Positions 29,411 through 38,848 of a stretch of DNA of 64,000 nucleotides are shown piece by piece. The notes under the pieces were generated by a model. That model searched no databases, had not been told where the DNA came from, and saw only the letters and a list, made by a program, of their open reading frames with translations. A program made the translations under genes and the position numbers. Within the stretch, counting starts at the first letter, position 1. Each line of letters begins with the position of its first letter. This stretch comes from an uncultured Commensalibacter sp. (GTDB taxonomy: Bacteria; Pseudomonadota; Alphaproteobacteria; Acetobacterales; Acetobacteraceae): contig CALYOP010000006.1 in assembly GCA_945266285.1 (NCBI GenBank), positions 62,001-126,000 of the forward strand. The letters run 5' to 3'.

Positions 29411-32400
29411 ACGTCCTGATCCAGTTCCCATCTGTCCCTGGGCATTATTCATAATTTGTGTATTAGAAGTCAGTGTCACCCCTTGAGACCCATAAATATA
29501 ACCATTTGTATTATTATTGATATCTCCAGAGGTAGATCCTGTAATCAATCCTCCAGCCAACAATAACCCAGCATTATCAAAATCACTGCCTGTGAAGTGA
29601 ATATTTCCTTGATTATAAGCAGTAATCTCACCCCCATTCTGGTTGGTAAAATTTTGTGCTACCTGTAAGTCAATATTGGAATTTGATAGAATAGAGCCTT
29701 TGTCATTCATGAGGTTCTGCGTTTGAATGACAAGATTACCTGCATTAGTATCTATATTTTTAATAACGTCGTAATTCGTGACATTTCCATTTTTAGCGTC
29801 AATATGAATATCTCCATGGTCTGTACCAATCGTGCCCTTTTCGCCATTGATCAAGGAAGAAAGGATTAAATTAACCCCTTGGCCACCCCATAATGTACCC
29901 ATATTGGTAAAGTCAGAACTAATGGTTAATGACAGCAAACCTCCAGCAAGAATTTTACTGTTTTCAGCGTTATCAAACTGACTAAAAGCAAGCGTTAGAT
30001 CTTTTAAAGACTGAAGAATGCCACCTTCATTAACAAAAGATTGTAAAGCTGCTCCAGAAGATCCCTGATCCAGACGAATATTGCCATTCTGACTGGTTAA
30101 AACCCCATTGCTATTATCAAGATGCTGTGTCGCAATCCAGAGACGGTTATAGGCTTGGATATTGCCATCCTCATTACTGACAGAAACTGCAGGAAACGCC
30201 CCGTCTTCACTTGAACCTGATCCTTGCAGCGTAACATCACCAAGGGTGCTTAAAATAACCCCTTTTTGATGGTTACTAATTACATCCGCTGTCAAAGTTA
30301 GCGCATGAGTGCCTTGTATCCATCCATTCTGGTTATCGATATTCTGTGTTAATAACTGAACATTATTGCCAACCAAAGACCCGGAAACAAGCTGTACATT
30401 ATTAAAATTAAGACCTGATGCTGCCGCTTTGTTAGTTATGGAGTGCGCTGCATTAATGTCTAGCAATCCACCCGCTGAAACATATCCGGAATTCGTTAAT
30501 ATAGGAGTTGTCAGCTTTAAATTCTGAGAACTAATCATCAGACCATCATTATTCAGGATCGGCGCATTAAGACTTAAATCCCCGCCTTGTGTAATAATCA
30601 TGCCAAAAACATCTTGATTACGCTGATTTTCCAGTTTCTGGTTGGCTGTTAACACAGCGCCATTTTTTGAAAGAATAATCCCCTGGTTTGTAAGCATAGA
30701 AGCATTAACCAATAGCTGGCTATCATGACCAACTGCCTGAATATTTCCCTGATTATCAAGACCTTTTTCTCCTAAAACAGTCAGGGTAATATTACCATTG
30801 GCACTATAAATCAGTCCCTTTTCACTATTAACCAATGAACTGGTCGTTACCTTTAAATCAGAATTGGCAACCATTTGGCCATTATTAACAATATCTCCTG
30901 TGAATTGAGCCTGCAGCTGTTGTTGGGATGTCAATAAAGACCGTTCAGAACCACGATAGGATGAACCATGAATTGTAATGTTTCCGTTGGACTGAATTTT
31001 ACCATTTGTATTATCAATAGCGGTCAAAAAAGCAGGATATCCTGATAATCCGATCGATAAATCACCACCCAAAGCCAAAATATGACCGGCATTATTCTTT
31101 AAATTAGGCGTTGTCAGGTTAATCGCTGTTTTTGCTTGTAAATAACCGCTGTTTACAAGGTTATTCTGTATATTAAGAATCAAAGATGCATCACTTAAAA
31201 TCTGTCCCATATCATTTTGCAAATTTTGAGCATTAATCTGGATATCTTTTCCATTACCCGATTGGATAATTCCAGAATATCCGCCAAAAGATTGATTTTG
31301 GATATCTCCAGAAAGTTGTAGATTTATTCCCTGTAAACTTTGAATAAAACCTGAGTTTTCTGAATTTGCTGCATTTAAAGTTATATCGCCATCAGACTGG
31401 ATCACCCCACCAATCAATTTGTTGTCAGCAAAAATACCTTTGTTCTTTAATGACTGTCCAATTTGAAGATCGACTAAACCTTTCCCATATAAAGATCCTG
31501 AATTTTCTAAAGAGGCCGCTTTAATCCATAACCCTCCAAGAGATGCGTAAATATTTCCATTATTCATAAGATCATTGGTAATAGTAAGCGATTCATTACT
31601 ATTAAGGCTGCTAATGGAGGACTGGGCATTGGCAAGGTTTAATTGATGGGCCTGCAAGTTTAACTGATCCTGACTTTGGATCGCACCTTCAATATACATA
31701 TCTCCTGTGGCATTGATCTGCAGGCTCTTCCCTGCATAAACTACACCACTACCCATATCTGTATAATTGTTCAGAAAAGCATTTACAGAACCATTCGTGG
31801 CTTGAATTGTTCCATGGCTATTCTCAATATCCCCACTTTGAAGTGTAATATCCCCTATATTGTTTCCTGCACCTGCGAGTATTATTCCTTGGCCATTACT
31901 TAAACGAGATGTTTGAAGTTCAATATTCCCGTTATTGGAACCTATTTTTCCCAAACGATTATTTAGATCACGGCTGGTAATCCTGACCCAACCAGAAGGT
32001 GTTATTAACTGACCTTGCTGGTTATTAATATCTCCACCCGCTATAATTATCAGGTTGCCAGAAATCTGGTTCCCGATTTGTCCTAACCGATTCATCATAC
32101 CTTGGGAAGAACTAATCCCTATATCCCCTTGACGGGTTAATATGGAACCCGAGTTGTTATCCAGCGAGGCAACCGTTAACGAAATATCTCCGATACCCGT
32201 TCTAATCAGGCCATTTTCGTTATTTACATCTCCACCTTGAAGCGTAATAGCGCCATTATTCTGCGATCCGATCTGTCCTGTAATATTGTCAATCTTGCCT
32301 TCAACCTTTAGCGTTATCGCATCATTTTTTGTTAAAATATGACCAGAACGGTTGGAAATATCCCCTTTTGTTGTAACAGATAAAATCCCAGCATTCGTAA

Positions 32401-34495
32401 TAATTTGACCGTTATTTGTCAAAGAACCGGCTGTAATCGTTAAAATCCCCTGATTGACAAAGATATTTCCTGCATTCACCAGTCCGTTCAAAAGGCTAAT
32501 CATACTATCGCAAATAAGGCTACTTAACGAAGCTTTGGCATTATTTAATGTTAAGGACCGAGCCGATAAAGATAACCCTTGCTGGCCTTGAATATCTCCA
32601 CCCACAGAGACATCTTCTGTGGCATTTATTTTCAAGATCTTTCCAGCATAAATTAATCTGCTGGTCGTATCTGTATACCCACCCATAGACACATCAACCA
32701 AACCCGACGTCGATTGAATAACACCTCCGCTATTTCCAACATCTCCACTGCGTATCGTAATATCTCCAGGATTTTCCTCAATTCCTGCAAGAATAATGCC
32801 TGAGTTATTCATCAGTTTATTGGATTGAAGAAAAACATTTCCTAGACGGGTAGAAATCTTACCATTATTATTTTGCAAATCATTTGGGGTAATCAGGTTT
32901 ATCGAACCTGATTGCTGAGATCCAACTTGACCATTATTATTGAAAATATATTGCGGGGCATTAATATTAATCTCAGCATCACGTGTAACAACAGATCCAC
33001 CATTATTGTTCACACTATTCATTACCAAATTAATCAACCCAGAATTACTTTGAATCAATCCGTTCTGATTATTAAGATTATTTCCCTGAATATGAATATA
33101 ACCCGTCTGATCTGTTAGAATATAACCTGAATAGTTATTAATATTTCCGCTTGCAGAAAGTATAATATGGTTATTGGCAGCAATACTTCCTGTATTAGAA
33201 ATATCACCGTTGATCATTGCTTGTATAATTCCTGTATCAGCGCTGATTTTACCATTATTGATCAGGTTTTGCCCTGTAATTGTCATGTTTTTTTGTGAAC
33301 GGACACTACCTGACTGCTGATTATTCATTTTTTGTGCGGTCAGTCTTAATGCGGGTTGGGTGATGATAGATCCAGAATTATCAAGATTATTATCAACAGC
33401 AATGGCACTTTCCTGATTACCAGCAGCAATAATTTTTCCTGAATTGGTCAAAGAACTCGCTTGTAAGGACAAACCATTATTCGCCCCTAGGGTACCCGTA
33501 TTCTCAACCGTCGTAACACGGGCCTTGAACTGGTTCTGAGCTGTAAGATCGCCACTAACTACCAGTTTTCCATCCACGGTTAACTCCATATCCCCAGCTG
33601 TAGAGGCCATCCGCCCATCAACACGAACCCCAGCCCCCTTTTCATTGACCAGCATCTGAATATGGTTCCCCGTCATGCCTCCCAGAACCGATGTCTCAAT
33701 CGCAAACTCTGGGGCCGTACTGCCATCAGACGCAAGAGGCGTTGCCGTCCCATCATCATAATGATAGCTGTTACGACCAGCAACTATGCGAATATCCTGA
33801 CCATTTACAGGCGCATTGATACGAACTTTGCGACTGATAATATCCAGAACTGGGACCTCAGCAAAGTTACCACCCTTACCATCAAAACCAATTGTTCCTT
33901 CGCCAACCGTCAGGGATTGTAAATGACCCTCCGTATCCAAATTGGGTCGTCCCGTCACCAACGAAGCCCTACTCGTATTGATAAATCCACAGCCGGCACA
34001 GGTAATACCGCTCGGATTAGCAATCACCAAGGCCGCCTTTTTCCCGGCAATCTCTGTATAACCCAATAACCGAGTTGGAGAATATCCTGTAACTTCATTC
34101 AGAATTAAACCCGCATGCTTACCATCTTTCAGGTGAGGGTTACCTGTGATCTGTCCGGCCAGTTTTGTATTAGTAATTGTTGGAGAATTATTTAAAATCT
34201 GACCTGGTTCATTCACATTATACTGATTAAATCGGTTATGAGAAACACCCGCATCATTAGGATGAGCAATATTTACCTGATCAATGCCATTAGGTGTCAC
34301 ATCAATCGTAGGCCGCTGATTGGCAGGAACATTCATATCCACAACAATATTTGCTGAAGGAACAGGATTAGCCATAATAGGCCAAGTTGAAACCAGGTTT
34401 CCTGCAAAAAACAATCCAGATATTATCAATGTCTGGATACGCTTATAAGCAGCAGAAACACGAAAAGCGGTAAAACGATTTTTAACCTTGGGCAT
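29402..34495 (-). CDS. fhaB: FhaB-like two-partner secretion exoprotein, N-terminal 1697 aa (gene disrupted downstream)
   Basis: This exported adhesin/effector scaffold is secreted by an FhaC-type partner. The N-terminus has a long signal region (MPKVKNRFTAFRVSA then a hydrophobic core ending near ANP). The TPS secretion domain at about residues 45-300 has NRFNQYNVNEPGQILNN, the hallmark ANPSGITCAGCGFINTSRAS with its Cys pair, and the NGQDIRIVAGRN segment. The rest is beta-helix repeats of the N-N-x-G-x-I type. A frameshift ends this frame at 29402; with the five following fragments the ancestral protein would be about 3,600 aa. The secretion domain is intact, so a truncated filament could still be exported if FhaC works. 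Confidence 0.85.
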   Translation of the reverse strand: MPKVKNRFTAFRVSAAYKRIQTLIISGLFFAGNLVSTWPIMANPVPSANIVVDMNVPANQRPTIDVTPNGIDQVNIAHPNDAGVSHNRFNQYNVNEPGQILNNSPTITNTKLAGQITGNPHLKDGKHAGLILNEVTGYSPTRLLGYTEIAGKKAALVIANPSGITCAGCGFINTSRASLVTGRPNLDTEGHLQSLTVGEGTIGFDGKGGNFAEVPVLDIISRKVRINAPVNGQDIRIVAGRNSYHYDDGTATPLASDGSTAPEFAIETSVLGGMTGNHIQMLVNEKGAGVRVDGRMASTAGDMELTVDGKLVVSGDLTAQNQFKARVTTVENTGTLGANNGLSLQASSLTNSGKIIAAGNQESAIAVDNNLDNSGSIITQPALRLTAQKMNNQQSGSVRSQKNMTITGQNLINNGKISADTGIIQAMINGDISNTGSIAANNHIILSASGNINNYSGYILTDQTGYIHIQGNNLNNQNGLIQSNSGLINLVMNSVNNNGGSVVTRDAEININAPQYIFNNNGQVGSQQSGSINLITPNDLQNNNGKISTRLGNVFLQSNKLMNNSGIILAGIEENPGDITIRSGDVGNSGGVIQSTSGLVDVSMGGYTDTTSRLIYAGKILKINATEDVSVGGDIQGQQGLSLSARSLTLNNAKASLSSLICDSMISLLNGLVNAGNIFVNQGILTITAGSLTNNGQIITNAGILSVTTKGDISNRSGHILTKNDAITLKVEGKIDNITGQIGSQNNGAITLQGGDVNNENGLIRTGIGDISLTVASLDNNSGSILTRQGDIGISSSQGMMNRLGQIGNQISGNLIIIAGGDINNQQGQLITPSGWVRITSRDLNNRLGKIGSNNGNIELQTSRLSNGQGIILAGAGNNIGDITLQSGDIENSHGTIQATNGSVNAFLNNYTDMGSGVVYAGKSLQINATGDMYIEGAIQSQDQLNLQAHQLNLANAQSSISSLNSNESLTITNDLMNNGNIYASLGGLWIKAASLENSGSLYGKGLVDLQIGQSLKNKGIFADNKLIGGVIQSDGDITLNAANSENSGFIQSLQGINLQLSGDIQNQSFGGYSGIIQSGNGKDIQINAQNLQNDMGQILSDASLILNIQNNLVNSGYLQAKTAINLTTPNLKNNAGHILALGGDLSIGLSGYPAFLTAIDNTNGKIQSNGNITIHGSSYRGSERSLLTSQQQLQAQFTGDIVNNGQMVANSDLKVTTSSLVNSEKGLIYSANGNITLTVLGEKGLDNQGNIQAVGHDSQLLVNASMLTNQGIILSKNGAVLTANQKLENQRNQDVFGMIITQGGDLSLNAPILNNDGLMISSQNLKLTTPILTNSGYVSAGGLLDINAAHSITNKAAASGLNFNNVQLVSGSLVGNNVQLLTQNIDNQNGWIQGTHALTLTADVISNHQKGVILSTLGDVTLQGSGSSEDGAFPAVSVSNEDGNIQAYNRLWIATQHLDNSNGVLTSQNGNIRLDQGSSGAALQSFVNEGGILQSLKDLTLAFSQFDNAENSKILAGGLLSLTISSDFTNMGTLWGGQGVNLILSSLINGEKGTIGTDHGDIHIDAKNGNVTNYDVIKNIDTNAGNLVIQTQNLMNDKGSILSNSNIDLQVAQNFTNQNGGEITAYNQGNIHFTGSDFDNAGLLLAGGLITGSTSGDINNNTNGYIYGSQGVTLTSNTQIMNNAQGQMGTGSGRYR

Positions 34496-34653
34496 AAAAA
34501 ACCTGGTATAGATTTATAATCTAATGAAGATTGTAAACAAAAAAATTAACATATTTTATTCGTAACAATATATTTAATACTGTTAAATGCAACAATAATT
34601 TTCTATTAAATAAGATTGAAATAAGTATAATTTATCAACTAATTGTAATGATT

Positions 34654-34669
34654 TATGTTTATAAACATA
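34654..34669. promoter_or_regulatory. 16-bp palindrome in the fhaB/ialB divergent promoter region
   Basis: TATGTTTATAAACATA is a perfect palindrome in the 266-base AT-rich gap between the divergent fhaB and ialB genes. It could be an operator, or chance in AT-rich DNA. No binding protein is proposed. Confidence 0.35.
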
Positions 34670-34691
34670 GTTATTTTAAAATAATTTTTAC

Positions 34692-34710
34692 TTGATAATT
34701 TATTTATCAA
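34692..34710. promoter_or_regulatory. Operator-like dyad upstream of ialB
   Basis: TTGATAA-N5-TTATCAA is an exact 7-bp inverted repeat. A TATAAT hexamer follows at 34719-34724, 38 bases before the ialB ATG, so the dyad overlaps the expected -35 region. A repressor site is plausible but unproven. Confidence 0.4.
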
Positions 34711-34761
34711 AATGTAGTTATAATTTTTACTTAAAATAAAAACAGATTACCAGGACATTCC

Positions 34762-35373
34762 ATGAAAAAATTACTATTATCGGCTATATTTATGTGTTTC
34801 TTTACCATAAATAATTCACAAATTTTTGCGCAAGAAAAAGAAAATAATGCTATCGCTAATAGTAATAATGTAGATACATCTCCAATTACCGTTAATCAAA
34901 AGATAGGTTCCTGGCAAATTCATTGTGCTTATCCAAATAATAATGATCAAAAAAAGAATTCCCAAGGATGTATTGCTCAACAAAGCCTTATGATTACCAA
35001 TAAAGACAATACTCAAACACCTGTTGTATCTTTATTATTGGAAAAAGTAAGAGATAATCAGAACCCTACTAAATCCAACCTTTTCAGGTTCACTATTGTC
35101 ACACCTCATGGTTTTTCTCTACAACAACCCATTACATTTGAAATTGATCATAAAAACCAAATGGATTTACCTTGGATTACTTGTACTACAGAAGGTTGTA
35201 TCGCCTCTCAAATAGTTAATAATTCATTACAGAAATCCATGGAAACCAATAAATTGGCACATCTGGTTATTCACCGCGTAAACAATACAACCGTAACCAT
35301 TAACTTTAATATTGAAGATATTCATAATATCTTTACCGCCATGAATGCGCTGATCAATAAAAAAACACCATAA
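34762..35373 (+). CDS. Invasion-associated locus B (IalB) family periplasmic protein
   Basis: 203 aa with a signal peptide (MKKLLLSAIFMCFFTINNSQ, cleavage probably after IFA). IalB-type features are the GSWQIHC start of the mature domain, a CIAQQ segment, and the paired-Cys motif PWITCTTEGCIAS. IalB was first linked to erythrocyte invasion in Bartonella, and family members are widespread in alphaproteobacteria with no firm biochemical role. It is 24 bases upstream of fhaC on the same strand, so it appears to be part of the secretion operon and could assist exoprotein passage through the periplasm (inference). Confidence 0.75.
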   Translation: MKKLLLSAIFMCFFTINNSQIFAQEKENNAIANSNNVDTSPITVNQKIGSWQIHCAYPNNNDQKKNSQGCIAQQSLMITNKDNTQTPVVSLLLEKVRDNQNPTKSNLFRFTIVTPHGFSLQQPITFEIDHKNQMDLPWITCTTEGCIASQIVNNSLQKSMETNKLAHLVIHRVNNTTVTINFNIEDIHNIFTAMNALINKKTP

Positions 35374-35397
35374 TTTTTATGGATATTTATAACGACA

Positions 35398-37124
35398 ATG
35401 AATTTAAAATCTGTCCTTTTACGATCTGTTATTCTGACAACTGCATGTTCACCATTTATTGGACAATATGCAGTTGCACAAAATATTCCTCCTCAAAACT
35501 TCAATCAATATCAACAATATCTGCAATATAAACAACGTCAGCAAATGATGGATTCTTTACCGCCTCCATCAAGCAACGTTCAAATTAATCAGCCTGATCA
35601 CAAAACCCAAACACAACGTTGTGTGCCTGTGCAGTCTGTCGAAGTCATGAATGCTAAAAACCTGTCTCAATCAACCATCCATCATATTACAGCTCCATGG
35701 CGTAATAAATGTATGAGTCTTGATGACATGAACTCGATTCTGAATCAGTTAAATCAGGCATATATTGATAAAGGTTTTGTTACTACCCGAGCCTATTTAC
35801 CTCAACAGGATTTAAAAGAAGGCACCTTACACATTGTCGTTGTTGAAGGGAAAGTTTCGGGATTCAACTTCAATGGGATTTCACCAAAAAACCATGAAAT
35901 TATGGCGTTCCCTTGGGTAAAAGGAGGGATTCTGAACCTTCGTGATCTGGAACAAGGTATTGATCAGATGAACCGTCTTCCCGACTGGAATGCTTCCATG
36001 AAAATTGCACCTGGGGATCAGGCGGGAACCTCAACTGTCAACATCAATGCAAAAGATCCAGGAATCCTACATGGACAGGTTTCAACCGATAATAACGGTC
36101 AAAGTTACTCTGGAAGAACTATTATTACTGCAGAAGATCTCTTTGGTTTATTGGATATGTGGTCTGTCGAATATGATCACTTCTTAAATACTCGACAAAA
36201 AGATGGGCATAATTCTTTCTTCACTGCAGAAGGTTCTATTCCACTTGGGCCATGGACCTTTTTTGGTGGATGGTATCGTTATGATGATCTTTATCATCTT
36301 AATTATAACTGGCAGGGAAAAGCACGTTTTGATTCAACCCAAAAAGATTTTCATATCGGAGCTTCACGGGTAGTAGCGCGTAATTCAATTGGTGTTACAA
36401 CGTTACAGGCAATGTATGAACTAAAATCATTTGATACGTACATTAACCATTCTAAAATTGAAACGCAAAGTGCAACCCTTTCCTCTTTGAATCTAAATGC
36501 CAGTGAATCAATGCGCATCTGGAAAGGGGTATGGTATATAAGCCTAGGTATGAAAATAGGGTTGGGAGGTGCAATGGGTACTAAAAGTTGGACATCAAAC
36601 CACGGAACCTATAACCCTCATACCCAATATGTTAAACCGACACTTGATATTGATGGTTATAAACCGATTACTCAGGATCTAATGTGGTATACCTCTATTC
36701 ACGGGGAATATGCCAGCAAAAACCAGTATGGAAATGAACAGCTACAAATCGGTGGTCCCTATACCGTACGAGGATATCTGAAACAAACCATGATGGGAAA
36801 TGCCGGTATTTATATGCGTAATGACCTCGCATGGTCTTTGCCCACACAAGAAATGCATTGTGAGGGATATCAACCTTTATGTAATGCCTTAATAAAAATA
36901 CGGAACTCTATGGTATCTTCGATGTTGGCATGACGAGAGGTGTTTTTACCTATGCGGATATGCCCAAAACAGAAAAAGGCGGAAATCTTGTCGGGACAGG
37001 CCTGGGTATCCGTAAAACATCGGGAACTATCTTCTGGAACGCTTCTGCAACACATGCACTGACAACCGCAGGCCTCCCACCAGAAGGATGGATTGCCATG
37101 TTTAATATCGGTGTTCGATTATAA
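35398..37124 (+). pseudogene. fhaC: FhaC/ShlB-type outer-membrane TPS transporter, frameshifted near its end
   Basis: It would form the Omp85-superfamily channel that exports FhaB. It has a signal peptide (cleavage near YAVAQ), a Gln-rich linker, a POTRA domain of the ShlB type (RCVPVQSVEVMNAKNL through LKEGTLHIVVVEGKV), and a beta-barrel with RGYLKQTMMGN near the sixth loop. The frame breaks in the AAAAA run at 36894-36898: the open frame ends at 36933 with unrelated residues, while the next frame gives TELYGIFDVGMTRGVFTYAD to a stop at 37124. Adding one A restores a continuous product of about 575 aa. Without it the last strands of the barrel are lost, which should block membrane assembly. 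A sequencing error must be excluded. Confidence 0.8.
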
Positions 37125-37191
37125 TAAAAATGGTAATCTCCAGAACTATTAAATTTATTTAAGACCTTGCGTAAAACAATTAAAACCTGTT

Positions 37192-37214
37192 CTTTGTATA
37201 TCAGATATACAAAG
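37192..37214. repeat. 10-bp perfect inverted repeat next to the recombinase remnant
   Basis: CTTTGTATAT (37192-37201) and ATATACAAAG (37205-37214) are exact inverted repeats with a 3-base centre CAG. They end one base before the decayed recombinase stop codon. It could be a recombinase core site or a transcription terminator hairpin without a T-run. Confidence 0.45.
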
Positions 37215-37680
37215 TTAATTTTGATCTTTAATGATTTTGTACACGGTTAGCTGTTCTATCTTAGGTTGCTTTGCAATCTCGATAACACTAATATTTTTCT
37301 GTTTCACTTATAGAATAACATCTCACTTTATAGTTCGTGGTCGACCGAACTAAATACCTTTTGCTTTATTTCAAGATGCCCCTTATTTGTTCTCTCTAAA
37401 ATACAGTTATGTTCAGCCTGTGTTTAAACCATCGTTAAGAAACTTTAATTAACACCCATCTGACCAAAATCTTTTAGCCGTTGAATAACATCAAACATAT
37501 TCAGGCCCAGATGATCAAAGTTTTTTAACCAGAACGAAATATCTTTCCTCAGTGTTCGTTCTTAACAGATTAAGAATCTTATGATCTCTATTACGATTAA
37601 AAACTTTGTTAATAAAAACCCGTTTCTCCTAAACATCTTCTTTTTTTAAAGAATTATGGTCTGAATATCCAAATACTATG
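37215..37680 (-). pseudogene. Decayed serine recombinase (resolvase/invertase family)
   Basis: Minus-strand translation in shifting frames gives the family's landmarks in order: VFGYSDHNSLKKEDV (N-terminal YxR-type start), FINKVF and NLLRTNTEERYFVLVKKL, then FDHLGLNMFDVIQRLKDFG (compare LDRLGRxxxDxIxxLxxF), GVN, ILERTNKGHLEIKQK (ERTxxGL-type), FGRPRTIK, and the C-terminal HTH ISVIEIAKQPKIEQLTVYKI. At least five stops or frame changes break it, so it is dead. The remaining 172 bases to the VOC gene at 37853 show nothing but its promoter region. Confidence 0.75.
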
Positions 37681-37852
37681 TTGGCTATATTATTACACAA
37701 CAACAACTAAAAAGACATAAAACGCTTCCCTAAAACCAATTATAAAAAACCAGATATCTATAAAGTCTTCAGTTTTAAATAAAATGACTTTGTAATATAG
37801 AGAATCATCGTTCATATTAATAAAAATCTAAACATTCTAGGAAGGATAGATT

Positions 37853-38803
37853 ATGGCATTAACCGGGATCGATGCCGTTATATTTGGCGTTTATGATATG
37901 AACGAAGCCAAAAAATTCCTACGTGATTGGGGATTGAACGAAATTGAATCCACCGATCAGAAACTTTTTTTCAAAACACTTGATGACAGTGAAATCCATG
38001 TCTATCCTGCCAGTCATCCAGAACTTGCTCCACCCATAGAAGATGGTAATACCGTTCGGGAAGTTATCTGGGGAACAGAAACATATAATGATCTTGAAAA
38101 TCTACTTTCTCGGTTAAAACGTCATGGTTTTCCCATTCATACCAAACCTAATGGGGATTTTTTTACTTACGATCCAAATGGAATGCAGATTGGCCTGCGC
38201 GTAAGCCATAGTAAATCGGTTAAAGTCAATGTTACTCAAGTTAATGGTCCGAATGTCCATCATCGCATTGATCAACGATCCCCAGTCTATAATCAGGCTC
38301 ATCCCATACAAATTGGGCATATTGTTTTTTATGGTGCCGATTATGAAGCCATGTTGAGATTTTACTTGGATGGGTTAGGATTTCTGATCAGTGATGAATA
38401 TCCAGGTAACGGTACCTTTATGCGTTGTAAGGCACGCAGTGGCCATCATAACCTTTTTGTTCTCAATCGTAATGGAAAGCCTGGCATTAATCATGTGGCC
38501 TTTACCGTTCGTGACATTCATGAAGTCATTGGCGGTGGACTAGCCATGAGCAGAAAAGGATGGAAGACCGAAATTGGCCCGGGTCGTCATCCTATTTCTT
38601 CGGCTTATTTTTGGTATTTTGAAAATCCTCTCTGCGCCGCATTGGAATATTACGCTGATGAAGATTACTGTACTGAAAACTGGGTTCCCGCCCAATTTGA
38701 ACGTAAACCGGAAAATTTTGCTGAATGGGCTATTGCTGGTGGCATTGATGGCAATACGCGACGTCAATTTAAAGAAACAAAGGATAGTAATCGCGGGAAA
38801 TAA
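37853..38803 (+). CDS. VOC-family protein, two-domain extradiol-dioxygenase-like
   Basis: 316 aa made of two vicinal-oxygen-chelate modules (about 1-120 and 148-290). The C-terminal module keeps the metal ligands of type I extradiol dioxygenases: His in IGHIVFYGADYEAMLRFY, His in GINHVAFTVRDI, and Glu in AALEYYADED. A ring-cleaving dioxygenase of the 2,3-type is therefore plausible. AGGAAGGA precedes the ATG. It could complete the Rieske pathway 17 kb to the left, from which the TPS locus separates it; that link is inference. Confidence 0.8.
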   Translation: MALTGIDAVIFGVYDMNEAKKFLRDWGLNEIESTDQKLFFKTLDDSEIHVYPASHPELAPPIEDGNTVREVIWGTETYNDLENLLSRLKRHGFPIHTKPNGDFFTYDPNGMQIGLRVSHSKSVKVNVTQVNGPNVHHRIDQRSPVYNQAHPIQIGHIVFYGADYEAMLRFYLDGLGFLISDEYPGNGTFMRCKARSGHHNLFVLNRNGKPGINHVAFTVRDIHEVIGGGLAMSRKGWKTEIGPGRHPISSAYFWYFENPLCAALEYYADEDYCTENWVPAQFERKPENFAEWAIAGGIDGNTRRQFKETKDSNRGK

Positions 38804-38814
38804 AATAACTTTTT

Positions 38815-38831
38815 CCTCTAAAATATAGAGG
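38815..38831. terminator. Possible bidirectional terminator hairpin
   Basis: CCTCTA-AAATA-TAGAGG lies between the convergent VOC and kinase genes. The stem is only 6 bp and there is no T-run directly after it in either direction, so this is weak. Confidence 0.3.
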
Positions 38832-38848
38832 TAAGACAATCCTATCCA

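Noticed and set aside
21528-34495. Classical CdiA/CdiI contact-dependent inhibition system
   Set aside because: No VENN motif, no recognisable nuclease or pore-forming toxin domain, and the downstream partner is a lipoprotein; so I call it CDI-like only by arrangement.
29402-34495. Direct-repeat or CRISPR-like array in the Asn/Gly-rich stretch
   Set aside because: The repeats are degenerate protein-level beta-helix repeats with no constant spacer and no cas genes.
28317-36898. Frame restoration by RNA polymerase slippage at poly-A runs
   Set aside because: The runs at the frameshifts are only 4-5 A long, shorter than those known to slip efficiently, and two of the lesions are plain nonsense codons that slippage cannot repair.
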